This document shows, in pieces, positions 33,806-45,170 of a DNA stretch of 64,000 nucleotides; position 1 is the stretch's first letter, and each line of letters opens with the position of its first letter. The stretch comes from Chinchilla lanigera (Eukaryota; Chordata; Mammalia; Rodentia; Chinchillidae): contig NW_004955473.1 in NCBI RefSeq assembly GCF_000276665.1, positions 6,140,300 to 6,204,299 of the forward strand, in the 5' to 3' direction. The notes beneath the pieces were generated by a model that made no database searches, was not told where the DNA came from, and was given only the letters and a program-made list of their open reading frames with translations. The translations under genes were made by a program, and so were the position numbers.

Positions 33806-34849
33806 ATCTCCCAGTCTTTATTGCACCCAAAGGTCTCCTATGATACCTTTAGTATAAATGGAGAGTATTTACTGCACTTGGTCAATTGACCCTTATAAAT
33901 TTCTTCTGTGCTGAAGAAATTTTCCCATTTCCTTATACCCTATTTGCAGTCTAATCATGTACAATTTTAATTGGTTACAAACATAATTTTTCTTTTCTTC
34001 TAACTGTTGCATCTATCATTCTTAGAAACATAGAACACCATGGGTTCTAGGCATGACACCAACCATCTGAAGGGTCTTTCCTTATCCATATCTGCTAGGC
34101 CATGTATATTCACACATTTCCCTTGCAGTTTAAAGCTTTCTTCTTCCCTCCTTTCCTCCCTTTCTTCCTTCCTACCTTCCTTCTTTCCTTCCTTCCCTAG
34201 ACTTGAGCTATTAATGAAATCATTTTGTGAGTTGCCTTACACTTTTGGAATTGGTAAGTCAAGCTGCTACTCTTCTCTCTTATGCAGGCTGTTATGTATT
34301 TTGTTTCTGAGAAGTGTCTTCTGTATTGACTCTTTTAAACGCAACCTTTCCCAAAGCACAGATAATATAAAGTGGCCTATAGTTAGCAGTATAACTGTTC
34401 CCTTTGTTGTGGCCCTTTCAGGTATGCACTTACCAAAGAGAACTGGTTTAATATTTGGCCACTTGGGTATAACCTTAATTTAGCACACTCAGTTCAGTAG
34501 AGAGAAGGAAAGTGCTTGATCATTTGGGTCCAAATTTCAACTCACTCTGGAGAGATATGGTATGAGGTAAAAAATTCTATCTTGAGTAGAAGACTCTTAC
34601 CCCTCCTAAGCATCCAGAACTTTATGAGCATACCTTTATCTGGAGCATATTTACATAAAATATCAGAAGGCTTTGGTCCTGTACTGTGATATTACCATAG
34701 AGGAAATATGGTAGAGAATTTGAAGGGAGATGCCAAGGCCCATGAGCAAGTATGATGGGACAGCTTTAAATTGTCTTTTCAATCTATGATGAGAGAACAA
34801 TATTTTGAAAGACATATTTTAATCAGAATATAGGAAATTTATTAGTTAG
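33806..34849. other. No gene recognised
   Basis: Apart from the CTTC-rich tract, nothing could be assigned. The 147-codon frame at 34040-34483 runs through that low-complexity tract and has no domain. Confidence 0.45.
34138..34198. repeat. (CTTC)n-type pyrimidine tract
   Basis: Imperfect TTCC/CTTC units, almost pure pyrimidine on the plus strand. Confidence 0.85.
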
Positions 34850-35215
34850 TACTATGGTTTGTATAAGTATTACCCAAAGGTCCTTATGTTGAAGGTCTGG
34901 CTTGCAGCCTGTTTGTACTATTGGCAGATGGTGGAAACTTTAAGAAATGGACCTAGTGGGAGGAAGTTATGTCCTCAGGAAAAATCCCTTGAAGAGAACA
35001 TTGGGACCCTTTGCCCTCTTTCTGCTTTTATGCTTCTTGCATACCATAAGGAGAGAAGCCCCCTTTTGCTTACACTCTACATCTTGATGTTCTGCCTCCC
35101 CACAGGCCTCAGAGCAAAAGGGCTAACCTACCAAGTACTGAAAGCACCAGAACTGTAAAACCAAAATAAATTTTTCCTCTTCATAACTTGATTATCTCAG
35201 CTAATTTGTTACAAT
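34850..35215 (+). mobile_element. LTR-like interspersed repeat
   Basis: Blocks: ACTATGGTTTGTATAAGTATTACC, TTTAAGAAATGGACCTAGTGGG, CATCTTGATGTTCTGCCTCCC, AACTGTAAAACCAAAATAAATT, CTCAGCTAATTTGTTACAATA. It follows the same plan as the repeats at 26061, 28690 and 59540, with the AATAAA near its 3' end. MaLR-like; exact family open. Confidence 0.58.
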
Positions 35216-35285
35216 ATTTGAAGGCTGAGTAACAGCATTCTCTAGGCAATCAGTACCAGTAGCATAGACAGGAAGGTAGAGAGAT

Positions 35286-35315
35286 CATAGATAGATAGAT
35301 AGACAGATAGATGAG
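35286..35315. repeat. (GATA)n microsatellite
   Basis: About seven GATA/GACA units directly beside the following repeat. Confidence 0.85.
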
Positions 35316-35810
35316 AGAGGATTTATTAGGGGAATTGTCTAATTTGATTATGAAGGTCGGGGAGTTCCATTATATGCTGTCTGCAAGCTGAAAAGCAAAG
35401 GAATTCAGTGGTTTTATTGAGTTGAAGTCAAAGGCCTGAGAACTAAGGAAGCCAACAATGTGCAAGAGTCTTTGTCCAAGGGTAATGATGTGAGAATTTG
35501 AAGGGCTCCTGGAAGGAGTATCAGAGTCCAAAGATTGAAAAACCTCGAATTTTGATGTCTGAACCCAGGAGAAGGAAGTCTGAACTCTATCAAGTGAGTG
35601 AATTTGCCTTTCCTCTGCCTTTTTGTTCAGAGTCTTTAGCCAACTAGATGGTGCTAGCTCACACTGAGTGAGGATGTCTATCTCAGTCCACTAATACCAT
35701 GCTAATCTGTTTTGGAAACACCCTCACAGACATATTCAAAACCAATGTTTTATGAGCTATCTGGATATCCCATAATCTAGTTAAGTTGATACAACCATCA
35801 AAAAGACCCT
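35316..35810 (-). mobile_element. LTR-like repeat, antisense
   Basis: Plus-strand blocks: GAGAGGATTTATTAGGGGAATTG, GCTGTCTGCAAGCTG, GGCCTGAGAACTAAGGAAGCC, GAATTTGCCTTTCCTCTGCC, GGAAACACCCTCACAGACATA, TTTTATGAGCTATCTGGATATCCC, TCTAGTTAAGTTGATAC. I know this order as an old mammalian interspersed repeat whose sense strand ends in AATAAATCC/TCT, so it lies on the minus strand. I cannot name the family with certainty. Confidence 0.62.
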
Positions 35811-36488
35811 AAAAACTGGGCAGAGGAATTTAGAATTAATATGAGGTGGAAAATGTATTTTTAAATGACTCTATAGCTTGTCCAGCTCCCTAAAAAGAAT
35901 AGTAGCAGACACATATAACAGTTCAATAAAAATAAATTATGATCGTGAGGTAAAAAAAAAATTATGAAAATGTGGGATAATTGTAATTGCTTCTCCCTCA
36001 TACCTTAACTCTGCCCTTGTAATTTTTATTTTTGCTTCTCTATGCCATTCTCATTCATAGCCAGAATCACTAACTGACGTGCTATATATTTACTTATTTA
36101 TTTTGTTTTTAGCTCATTCTCCTAAGTAAAATATTAGTCCTTATCCAATCTGTATTTTTGTGTATTGTCTTCTCTGTGGTATTTTCAGTCCCTAGAATGT
36201 TGTTCAGTAAAACTGTAAGTCTAATAAATAATTGTTCGTGACAAATAATTATACGAGAAACTAGAAAGTGAGTTGACTCAGATTACTGAATCATGACAGA
36301 AATGAAATGATCTGAAGGCACTGATAATTCTGAAAGTGGTGATGATTGACAGACTAGTTGAATTCACTAAGAGGACTCTTGCAGTAATTCTGTCATGAGA
36401 GATCCTGGTCCAGGATAGAAGCAGAAATAAATGAGGGAAACAGAATCCAGAATCTTTGGTGTGACTCCTCTATAATTTTCTGGTTATA
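35811..36488. other. No gene recognised
   Basis: AT-rich unassigned sequence leading into the minisatellite. An AATAAATAATTG at 36222 may be the end of an L2 fragment. Confidence 0.4.
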
Positions 36489-36650
36489 AGATTATTTATA
36501 ATTATTTATAATTATTTATAATTTATTTATAAAGATTATTTATAATTTATTTATAATTATTTATAATTATTTATAATTTATTTATAAAGATTATTTATAA
36601 TTTATTTATAATTATTTATAATTTTCTGATTATAAGATTATTTATAATTT
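36489..36650. repeat. AT-only minisatellite with two-level periodicity
   Basis: Built from TTATTTATAA-like units of 10-11 bases. Larger blocks all begin GATTATTTATAA, at 36490, 36534, 36589 and 36636, spacings of 44, 55 and 47. A matching TTATAAGATTATTTATAATT borders both sides, which suggests growth by slippage from a single starter sequence. Confidence 0.92.
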
Positions 36651-38499
36651 CCTTATCCTTCCTGCCCAAGATAACATGGGCACAATTGACTCAAAATGAT
36701 TTTGACAATCTTCCATCAGATGGTATACCAAGCAAGATGATTATTCATGAATCCTTTTTAGTTCTATGAGGCTGTAATGTATCAAATTCACAATCTTGAA
36801 CTTTCAAGCAGGGCATGTTTTCCTGAATCAGTAGGGATTTCAAGACGATTTTAGATTGAGATAAATAGCTGTAAAGAAAGTTGCATAAATATAGTTCTAG
36901 CAGTGTTGGAAAAGGGGCACTAGTGTTTGTAAAGCTGACCCCTGGGGTAGTCTGGAGACATGCCTTCCTTTTCTTACTATCATTTAGCAGTGGTAAATCT
37001 GGCAACAAGCAAGACTATAATGAATAGGGCAGAGGTAATAGAGATTTCGCCAGAAGGCTCATGAGAAACAAGTAGCCATTTACAGCTGAAAGCCTCAGAT
37101 ATTGTTGAATATTTCTATTTTCATTTGTTTAACCAGTAACTGCTACCAGTGAGTTGATGTTCCTGAGTTAGAAACAGGGTTTTCCTGGAAATGGAGTCAT
37201 CTCTGTTTGTGTCTCCTCAGGAGCACACTAATCTTTTGAAGGATAATTTCCATATGCATTTTGAGTAGCTGATAATTGTTATTAATGGGATCTCTATCAT
37301 TCTCTCTGGCTGACCTGCAGAGCAAAAGAATAAAAGTCTTAAGGAAGTGGAATTAATAACTCCATCACAATGCATCATAGAGATAAGCCAGTAATTACAA
37401 GGTCAGATGGGCACACACAGATAGATTGTTAGCTGGTTATACTATAATGAAAGAGCAGACCTTTTACATAAGTTTATGAATAATGTTTCTCATAAGGACA
37501 GGAGGTTGATTATCCCACAAAAGCTTTCCCCTGAACCTGAGACCATCAGCAATCACAATAATGAAATATTAATAACAAATTTGAGAATCTATCAAGAGTA
37601 AATTTCATAACCCACTATAATTAGTTTCTTGTTTCTAATTTTGGAGGGGATCTAAATGAAAAATTACTGAAGTCAAAAACACAAAACTATGTTTTATATT
37701 GGGGGCCAAATTAAGATTGTTTCATTATGAGAGTTTATTTGAAGAGGTACGGGTGGGAAAGAACAATAGTAAGTTCAGATGACTCTTTTTATCGTGCATA
37801 CTGCCATTTCTCTATTTAATTTTATTTATCTTGCATATACAAATGATTGTGTTAGTTAATCTCATTTTAGGGAAAGTAGTCTTTGGAGTCTTTTTTTTCC
37901 CCTGAAAACAAGTATATGATTACATTGTTATATTATAAGAGCTTGAAGAATTATATTTGTTAGTTCCTTAGCAGCTATTGGAACCCTGAATTTCTGAGCT
38001 AGAGATCAAAACTAGAATCCTTAACATAGAAGTAAAATACAATGCTTGTGAGTAAAACATAGTGCATGTAGATGTGGTAATTTTGAAAGATAATTATAAA
38101 AAGAAAAATGATCCCATCAATGTATTTTTTCTGATGGATATGAAACTATGTGGGCGGTACCCAGAACGAATCCAATTTTCAGCTGCTATATTTAGCATCC
38201 CCATTAAGTTTATCTTCTTTTGTGGTTTTAATTACACACATTGAGGTATCTGAATATATCAGTAGTGCATAATTACATTTTTTCAGGTACAAAAGAGGAT
38301 GGTGTGTCACTTTAATACAAAATATTAAAAGGGATATAATTTAGGATGAATGTATACTTCACTGCTTTTATATATATGTTGCTGCCCGTGATCTTTCCCA
38401 TTTTAGGTCATTTTTCCTATGGTGGGGCTTAGCTCACATTGGATATTCTCCTTTTCAGTCCCATTTATAATCAAAAACATTCATGAAAAGGCAATTGGG
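36651..38499. other. Unassigned, repeat-poor
   Basis: No gene, RNA gene or repeat was recognised. The stretch 37230-37620 has the look of unique sequence with TAAT-rich words (see findings). Confidence 0.45.
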
Positions 38500-38620
38500 A
38501 ATTTCAGAATTAGATTGGGATGATGGTTGCACAACTGTGAGTATACGAAACCCCACGAGCTCTATACTCTAAGTAGGGTCAATTTTATGGTATGAAAATA
38601 TACAAGGAAGCTCTTAGTGG
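38500..38620 (+). repeat. Possible old L1 3' end
   Basis: GGGATGATGGTTGCACAACTGTGAGTATAC followed by TCAATTTTATGGTATGAAAATATAC matches a conserved old-L1 tail (GATGGTTGCACAAC...AAATTTTATGGTATG). Only two blocks support it. Confidence 0.4.
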
Positions 38621-39599
38621 TTATTTTTTAAGCAGTTGAATCCCTCAGTTTCTGCAATTCTTATTCCCCTTTCTGTTCCTCACACTGCCTATAGTTAGAA
38701 CAGTACTGTATCTTCTGACTGGACTCTGGCTTTTCTTAGACCCCTCAAGTAACCTAAGATCGCTGAAAAAAAAGAGAAACAAGATATTCAGGTGTTCTTA
38801 GTTCACAGTTACATTGAAAGTAAGCCTACCTGGAAGAAAACTAGAGGCACTTGTGGCAGGATGAGAGTAAGATGCAATGGTCAGATCTTGCTATCCAGCA
38901 CTGATCATGGAGCAACATAAAAACAACACATTTCCCAGGTGCTTCTGGAAAACCTATGCTAAATATCAAGCCCTGAGATTGTTTCTGTTGATGTGTGACA
39001 AAGTTTACTGTGGTAAATTTGATGTAATATTTCCTCCTAAAAAACTCAAATGTTTTGTCCAAAGAGCAATCTATCTGGCTATTAGTTTCATGGGATTTAA
39101 CACAGACTGTGGATCCGGGAAGATGAGTAGCAGCTCTCATTATGTGATTGATTTTATATAGGTAGCACTAGAAACCCAACAGAAAAGCAAATGGCAAAAA
39201 TCAGAATCAAGATTATAATTTGTGACAACGAAGCTAATTTGTTTCTTATAGTGATTAAATTTAGGAGCTTGATGCACTGCTGAATTTTGTCTAGTACATT
39301 ATGGCTACCATATTCATAAATGTTCTTCCTTACTTATATCCAATGTGTCAACCACTGTTACTTAAAAATATCTTTGAAAACATCTTCATGATTTATAGAT
39401 TGACACTAATTGCCAAGGTGATTGACCAAAACAACTAAGTATATGAGAGTAATAGACTCTTGCAATTACCAGTACACCATTATTAAACTGGACACTTTGT
39501 AAATGCCTAGTTAGTGTGAAGTAGGAAGGTAGATCCTTTGGGGAATATACAGAATGATAACTCAAAAATTTTAGGTGATTTTAATACAAAAGGAGAATG
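38621..39599. other. No gene recognised
   Basis: Overlapping frames of 94 and 99 codons on opposite strands at 38841-39161 show no recognisable domain and are likely chance. Confidence 0.45.
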
Positions 39600-39870
39600 A
39601 CCTCACAATAGAAGAGGCAAATCACACTGTAGGGGTTTCAGTGGATCACAGCTGGGTGAGAAGATCAAGAAGTGTTGGAGAAATGAGCAGCATTATACTC
39701 AATCTTGAAAGATAGGTTACATTTTGATTTGCAGGAAGGTCAGAAATTTTTTCCAGATATATTAAGCAACAAAAGCAAAGCCACACAAGTCGGAAGGAAA
39801 AAGGGGACAAATGAAATTGGCTATTTTAACCTTACCACTTGAACATAGTGATAAGGTTATTGAGCTGGCA
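39600..39870 (-). repeat. Possible L2-type fragment, antisense
   Basis: CATTATACTCAATCTTGAAAG then GATTTGCAGGAAGGTCAG then CCACTTGAACATAGTGATAAGG parallels the order in 41280-41615, which I read as antisense L2-type sequence. Strongly diverged. Confidence 0.32.
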
Positions 39871-40344
39871 GAAAGCATTTGATAAAGCAAGGCATTACAC
39901 TGGCACTTTTCAAGAACTCAAACACATAAAATTCCGTGCTTACATCAAGCCAGATCCTGAGAAGGCCATATTTCAAGATACCTATAATTGCTTAGTCTTT
40001 CATGGGAGACATTCCTTCTACCCAACATGTGTTTTGTTGTTCTAGATTCTACTTTTTTTCAAAATGTACGGCAAGAAACAGCTACAAGAAAGCTGTTCTA
40101 TGTTTTCTGTGGAAATATTCAAGGATATCATTCCATATTTCACTAATGTGAGCAAATTATTTAAACTGATTTTTGAAGAATAGTTTCTTTGATCTGAAAA
40201 ATAGGTGTAAATTCTTTTGGAGAGTTATATCTGTCTTCCTTTTTGCTTTGGCTGCCAGGAACTTCACATCCACATTTGAGGCTAAATTATAGCAAATTGA
40301 CTTCACTTAATGGTCTACATAGAATATTATTTTAAAATTCATTA
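39871..40344. other. No gene recognised
   Basis: Unassigned sequence; nothing recognisable on either strand. Confidence 0.4.
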
Positions 40345-40460
40345 AATCAACTCATATTTACTGACTATCTACTATGTGCCAGGTGCTGGATGTATATTAG
40401 TGAATGAAAATGGCACAAACTCTGCCTTCAAGGTGATTACAGGTTAGTGAGTGATTCAGA
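40345..40460 (-). repeat. L2 LINE 3' end, antisense
   Basis: ATTTACTGACTATCTACTATGTGCCAGGTGCTGG, then AGTGAATGAAAATGGCAC, then ACTCTGCCTTCAAGG: the antisense of the L2 end (CCAGTGCCTGGCACATAGTAGG...). Confidence 0.6.
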
Positions 40461-41279
40461 CAATAAATGGATAAACAAAGAAATACGTGTACTTCGTATT
40501 TGTCTTAGTCTTGATTCCTTACCTGTATCTATCATTAGACCACTGAATGTGTTTTTATTGTAAAACTGCTTTTGAGAAATAAGGTATCATATAAAATATG
40601 AGAAAAATAAATAGCATTGCCTCATGAAAATGATATGGGGGAAAAGTCATGTGCATTTTAAGTAAATTTCAGTGTAATGGACTCAATCTGTGAGAATTTT
40701 TAAAACTTGACTAGAACTCAATGTGTATAACACTATAGGCTGATGAAATAGAATTTCCAAAGTTAAAATCTATTGTTTTAAAGGCAATAGAAGTCAGAGA
40801 AAAGCAATTTCTCCCTCTTTGAGATCAATTCTTAAGCACCCCTTTTGGAAAAAAATACAAACAAAAGATGAATTTCATACCATATTTTCCTGTCCCATTA
40901 CAAGATTTTCCATATAAGTGACTTCTATACTTCTCCAATGATGCACACATTACAATCAAGTCCTAGCGTGACTAAAGGATTTGTTCAGTCCTTTTGATTC
41001 CTTAAGGTGTAAGTGGAAGAAGTGCTTTTCAAGGTAGATATACAATCAGTTGTACTAATCACATTTTGAAGCTTTCTTCGTTCACAAGCTAGAATGAGCA
41101 TGGTTATGACCAGTGATCCACATTTAGAAGAAATGTTTTTGTGAGGCCAGAATGGGAATAAGGAAATGAATCAGTGCTACCTTCTATCATCTGGGACTTG
41201 GAGGTAGAGGGCAGGATCCAAAAAGGAAACAAATGGAAGGTAATACAAATGTTCAGTACAGCTGTAGCCAAAAATCTGC
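40461..41279. other. No gene recognised
   Basis: Unassigned sequence; no domain or repeat recognised. Confidence 0.4.
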
Positions 41280-41615
41280 CACTGAAGCAGATGTTAAACC
41301 TCACTAGGAGGATCAGGTAAACTTTATGAAGGTAACATTTGACTTCAGACTTCATAGATGATCACCATTTTGATAAACACAGGATATGGGCAAGGGCTTT
41401 CTGACAGGAGGGAATGATTTAAACAAAGGAAAGGAGTGGTGAAAATCAAAGGACTGGTAAGTAGTTCAGGGTGTTTGGAATAGGGACTAAGTAGAAGAAG
41501 TCCTGGGATACGAAATGTGGAGGTTTTTGTAAACCAAATTCATGGAGGTTTTTGTAGTTCAAATTCACTTGAACATAGTGGTAAGGAATTTGGATTTTGA
41601 AAGAAATAATAAATA
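41280..41615 (-). repeat. L2-type repeat, antisense, with internal 25-base duplication
   Basis: GAAGGTAACATTTGACTTCAGAC, GCAAGGGCTTTCTGACAGG, AAACAAAGGAAAGGAGTGG and GTGGTAAGGAATTTGGATTTTG appear in the order of a known antisense mammalian repeat of the L2 group. Inside, GGAGGTTTTTGTA recurs at 41519 and 41544, a local 25-base tandem duplication. Confidence 0.45.
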
Positions 41616-44250
41616 CTTGACAGCTAAATAACGGGAAACAGGAGATGCCTGTAGATGTTGTTTCAATCTTAATACTTCATTAAGTCATTGTTAGGTTTGC
41701 ATTTTAATACTTGTTTAGTGGGAAAATAAAATGTTAAAATCACAAAGCACAGAAATTTTCATCTGAATGCTGGCAAATTGATAACTTAGTTGTGATGCAG
41801 TGCTAGGGCATAGCAAAGGGCTTAGATTTATTGTTCAAGTTGTTCAGTGATGCATACTCTGTGTTTGAATGGCTTCAGTTTGCAATTCTATGTTTTTAAA
41901 ATTAATATGCATATTATCCAAATTTTAAGAAGGACTGTATAAGGCTGTGGTGAAAATAGGGAAGTATAATTCCAGACAACTACAGAAGAATATAAATTAT
42001 GTTAGTGAGCTTCAAATTTCTAAAGAATGCTTGTCAAAAATTTGTGTGTCAAGGTCTTTCTCCAATCCATCCTTGTGAAGGCTGTGAACGGGTTTGTTTG
42101 TTTTCAACCAGGACAGAACCTAATCTTGCCAGTCTTGTGTCTGGAGCTACTATGAGCCTTATACAGCTGCCTGTGATGAGATGTCATGGAGAAGTCTTTG
42201 AAAGCTCTTCCTATCTTCCGTGTGAATCCTGGTGAAGAGGCTGGCCAGTGCTTCATCCCCGGGGTAGGTTCCAGTAACTCAGTGTGTGTTTGTCGCTATA
42301 GTCTTCCAATCATCATTGTCCATGAAACTCTTCTGAAAAAAGTTACTGTAAACCTTAACATATAACATAGACAAAAACAGAGCTTTCAGTTCAATCAGAG
42401 AATCTCTGAGTCCGCTCAATCTTAGGAAGCACCTTGCAAATCTCAAGAGTTGCAAGGAAACAAGATTACTTCTAAACACCTAGATACATCTCTGGGAAGA
42501 AATATCGTGTTAAGTGACAGAAAAATTTTGGAATTTTGGTCCTGCAGGATAGAGTCAATCTTGACAAGACAGCCCTGCAAAATCAGAGACAATGTAGAGC
42601 TCTCAGACCCACAGGAATAAAAACAAGAGGAGACTACTATCGATTAGGAGAAATAGGCAGGCTCTGAAGGGGACCGTTAGGTGACACAACATACTTTTCC
42701 TACTCCAAATATGGTATATTTTCCGGCTCCAAGTAGCTTCCACTTCACTCCCTGCTCTCTTTCCCCCCTTGTCCCCACCAATTAAACATTTTTCTGCAGA
42801 CTTGAACTTTTTTGGCATCTTTACCTCAGCATTCAAAAATCTCCTGAATGTCTTTGACAGTGGGAAGCCTAAATGCTTTCTGAGAATTCACAGTTTAGTA
42901 CCCCTCACTCTTTACCCGAGGTTGTGTCATTATTCCTTGTGTATCTTCAATTATACCTTCTCATAGGACTGGCTTGTCTCTCTCATTATATAGACATCTC
43001 TGTTTCCAACTCCTAATTAGAACATATTTTCTGGTGAATTAAAACCATTTATCTGTCCCTTGGCTCTTGTTATTCTGCTTGTATCACCTGCCTTCTTCAG
43101 AATCTTATTTCATGCCATCACTTTGATTAGCATTTAGGACTTACTTAGCATCACATGTGCAGAGGACACATGGGAGGAGGAACAGTTAAGATGCATTTAT
43201 CTGGCAACTAAGCATATACTTTCTTTTCTTTTCTTTCCTTCTTTCATTCTACACAAATGCTTCAGGCCCAGCCTTCATTTGGGGTAGTATGTTCCTCTGA
43301 GACTCTTTCACTCCCACTTTTGCTGCTCAGTGAGGATTTTCACATCTCTGCAGGGGCTTCGGTCTTGCCCTTGAAACGTCTATGCACTGCATGTAGGGAA
43401 CTTGGCCCTGGGTCAGAACCCTTCCTCTGCAGTAATGTATACTATTAAGCAAGTGGCACTGAGCAATGTTCTCTCCCAAAGTCAAAATGCTCCCATTTAG
43501 GCAAAATTTGAGCCTGCTGCTGGCAGTTAGGAGCCAGAATGGCAAAGGGAAATACAATGTTAAAGCAATATGAGTTTGAATGGAATTATGATAAGTGTCA
43601 GATGGCACCATTACTCACATCCCCATAGGCAGGCATTAGGGAAACTCTGTAATGTAACGCTGGAACAGAATTTCAACAGTGGATAAATGAGTGGCATTCC
43701 AGCGTGGAGTGTGAAACAAGCATGTTAACTCTTTAAGTCCTTTGGGAGCCGCAGATGTGGAATAAGTAAACATGATTTGCCTGTTGGCTGAATGAAAGAA
43801 TAAGGCTATAGAGTATTAGAGGCATGTGTTTATGAAAGTACACATACACTATATAATATATATGTAATATGTACACACAGTGAAAGGGAAGAGAGAAAAT
43901 GGAAGAGAGTTTTCCATTTGAATCTTAAGAAAGTATACTAATTTTTCATGTATTTTTAATACTTCGGGAATCAGGTGACATAACCAAATGAATACCCAGA
44001 AAACTTATTTGAAATGCAAAATGATTTTAACTTGAACATTTTTGGGACATATTTTTCCAAATACTTAGATTAACAACTTTTCCCAATTAAAAAATTATAA
44101 TAGCCCCTATTCTGGTTTCTTCCTTTGGTATTTCAGCACCTAGTTATATCAGGGGTACATATAACCACACTCCAATTATCTTAGGCTGATCATTGTTCAG
44201 AAAATATGATATTCATTCTTCAGTGATGATGTTATCCCTTCTACCTGTAT
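41616..44250. other. Unassigned, no gene recognised
   Basis: Several frames of 63-94 codons occur around 42000-43600 without recognisable domains. A short TTTTC run lies near 43221-43240. Nothing else is supported. Confidence 0.45.
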
Positions 44251-44486
44251 TGCCCATTCCTTTCTTTTTTTTTTTTTTTTTTTTTTNNNNNNNNNNNNNN
44301 NNNNNNNNNNNNNNNNNNNNNNNNNNNNNNNNNNNNNNNNNNNNNNNNNNNNNNNNNNNNNNNNNNNNNNNNNNNNNNNNNNNNNNGTTTTTCTCCGGTA
44401 CCGGGAACCGAACTCACGACCTTGCGCTTGCCAGGCAGGCGCTTTTGCCGCTGAGCTAAATCCCCAGCCCCTGCCCATTCCTTTCT
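44251..44486 (-). mobile_element. ID SINE with 15-bp target duplications, tail interrupted by gap
   Basis: The reverse complement reads GGGGCTGGGGATTTAGCTC onward through GGCAAGCGCAAGGTCGTGAG and CCCGGTACCGG, then an A-rich tail. The tail shows as plus-strand T at 44266-44286, followed by 100 N. TGCCCATTCCTTTCT flanks it exactly at 44251-44265 and 44472-44486. The body is close to the 15166 copy, so it is a young insertion. Confidence 0.95.
44287..44386. other. Assembly gap of exactly 100 N
   Basis: The gap starts in a T homopolymer and ends just before TTTTTCTCCGG, inside the tail of the ID element. The round size implies a placeholder. The true missing sequence is probably a longer T run. 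Confidence 0.97.
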
Positions 44487-44539
44487 GTGTGTGGCAATTC
44501 TCTACATCATTTAAACATCAGCTAGAAATGCTACCTTCT

Positions 44540-44640
44540 TGATTGGGCATATAGCTCGGTGCTACAGTGCCTACCTGGTAAGCACAAGATCCTGAATTCG
44601 ATTCCTAGCACACACACACGCATATACACACATACACACA
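44540..44640 (+). repeat. Old ID-like tRNA SINE with CA-rich tail
   Basis: GATTGGGCATATAGCTCGGTG, CCTACCTGGTAAGCACAAG, and GAATTCGATTCCTAGCACAC follow the tRNA/ID layout with a B box GAATTCGATTCC. The tail is CA-rich (44609-44642), as in old rodent ID-like copies. It lies 54 bases from the young ID. Confidence 0.7.
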
Positions 44641-45170
44641 CAAATTCATTAAAAACACCACCTTGCTGGTTTAGCCTAGAGAAGAATACTGTAATTGCCA
44701 GCTATAATGATAAACTCAATATACTAAATGCATATCATGCCCTGATTAAGTTTATATTATATTGAGGTACAATAACTATGAATTTACCTAATAAACAATG
44801 AGGAGATCTCAAAGGATTTAAAGCAGGGCAGTGAATTGCTCTTCCTGTAATCATATTTCTGTGTATTTATTTCTATGTGAGGGTTGCATTAAGGAGTGTT
44901 TGGGGAGAGCCTTAGCAACTCTGCAGTTTCCTTTGGCCCTACCCCTGCTGACTATTTCTGTAATTTAGTGAGCGGTGTTACATGAAGACAGCTTCATGTA
45001 TCATTCCAGTCAGTTAGCATTCCACAAACTGTTCTAAAACTAGAAATTCTGGAGTCACCTTTGCTGTGTTTATATCTCCATGTAATTTAATATGCAAAAA
45101 ATGTTTCCTGTATGCCAGTCATGGGATTATTTCATAGTTTTTAAACATTTTCATGAAAAATGTTTAGTTA
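44641..45170. other. No gene recognised
   Basis: Unassigned sequence directly left of the inverted L1. Confidence 0.4.

Noticed and set aside
34040..34483. 147-codon plus-strand frame
   Set aside because: Its middle is low-complexity S/F/P/L sequence from the CTTC tract, and no domain or retrocopy match is recognisable.
36489..36650. CRISPR-like array
   Set aside because: The units are contiguous A/T minisatellite without unique spacers, and the genome is mammalian.
44193..44478. Open frames spanning the N gap on both strands
   Set aside because: They exist only because N is read as an unknown residue; the sequence is a SINE tail.
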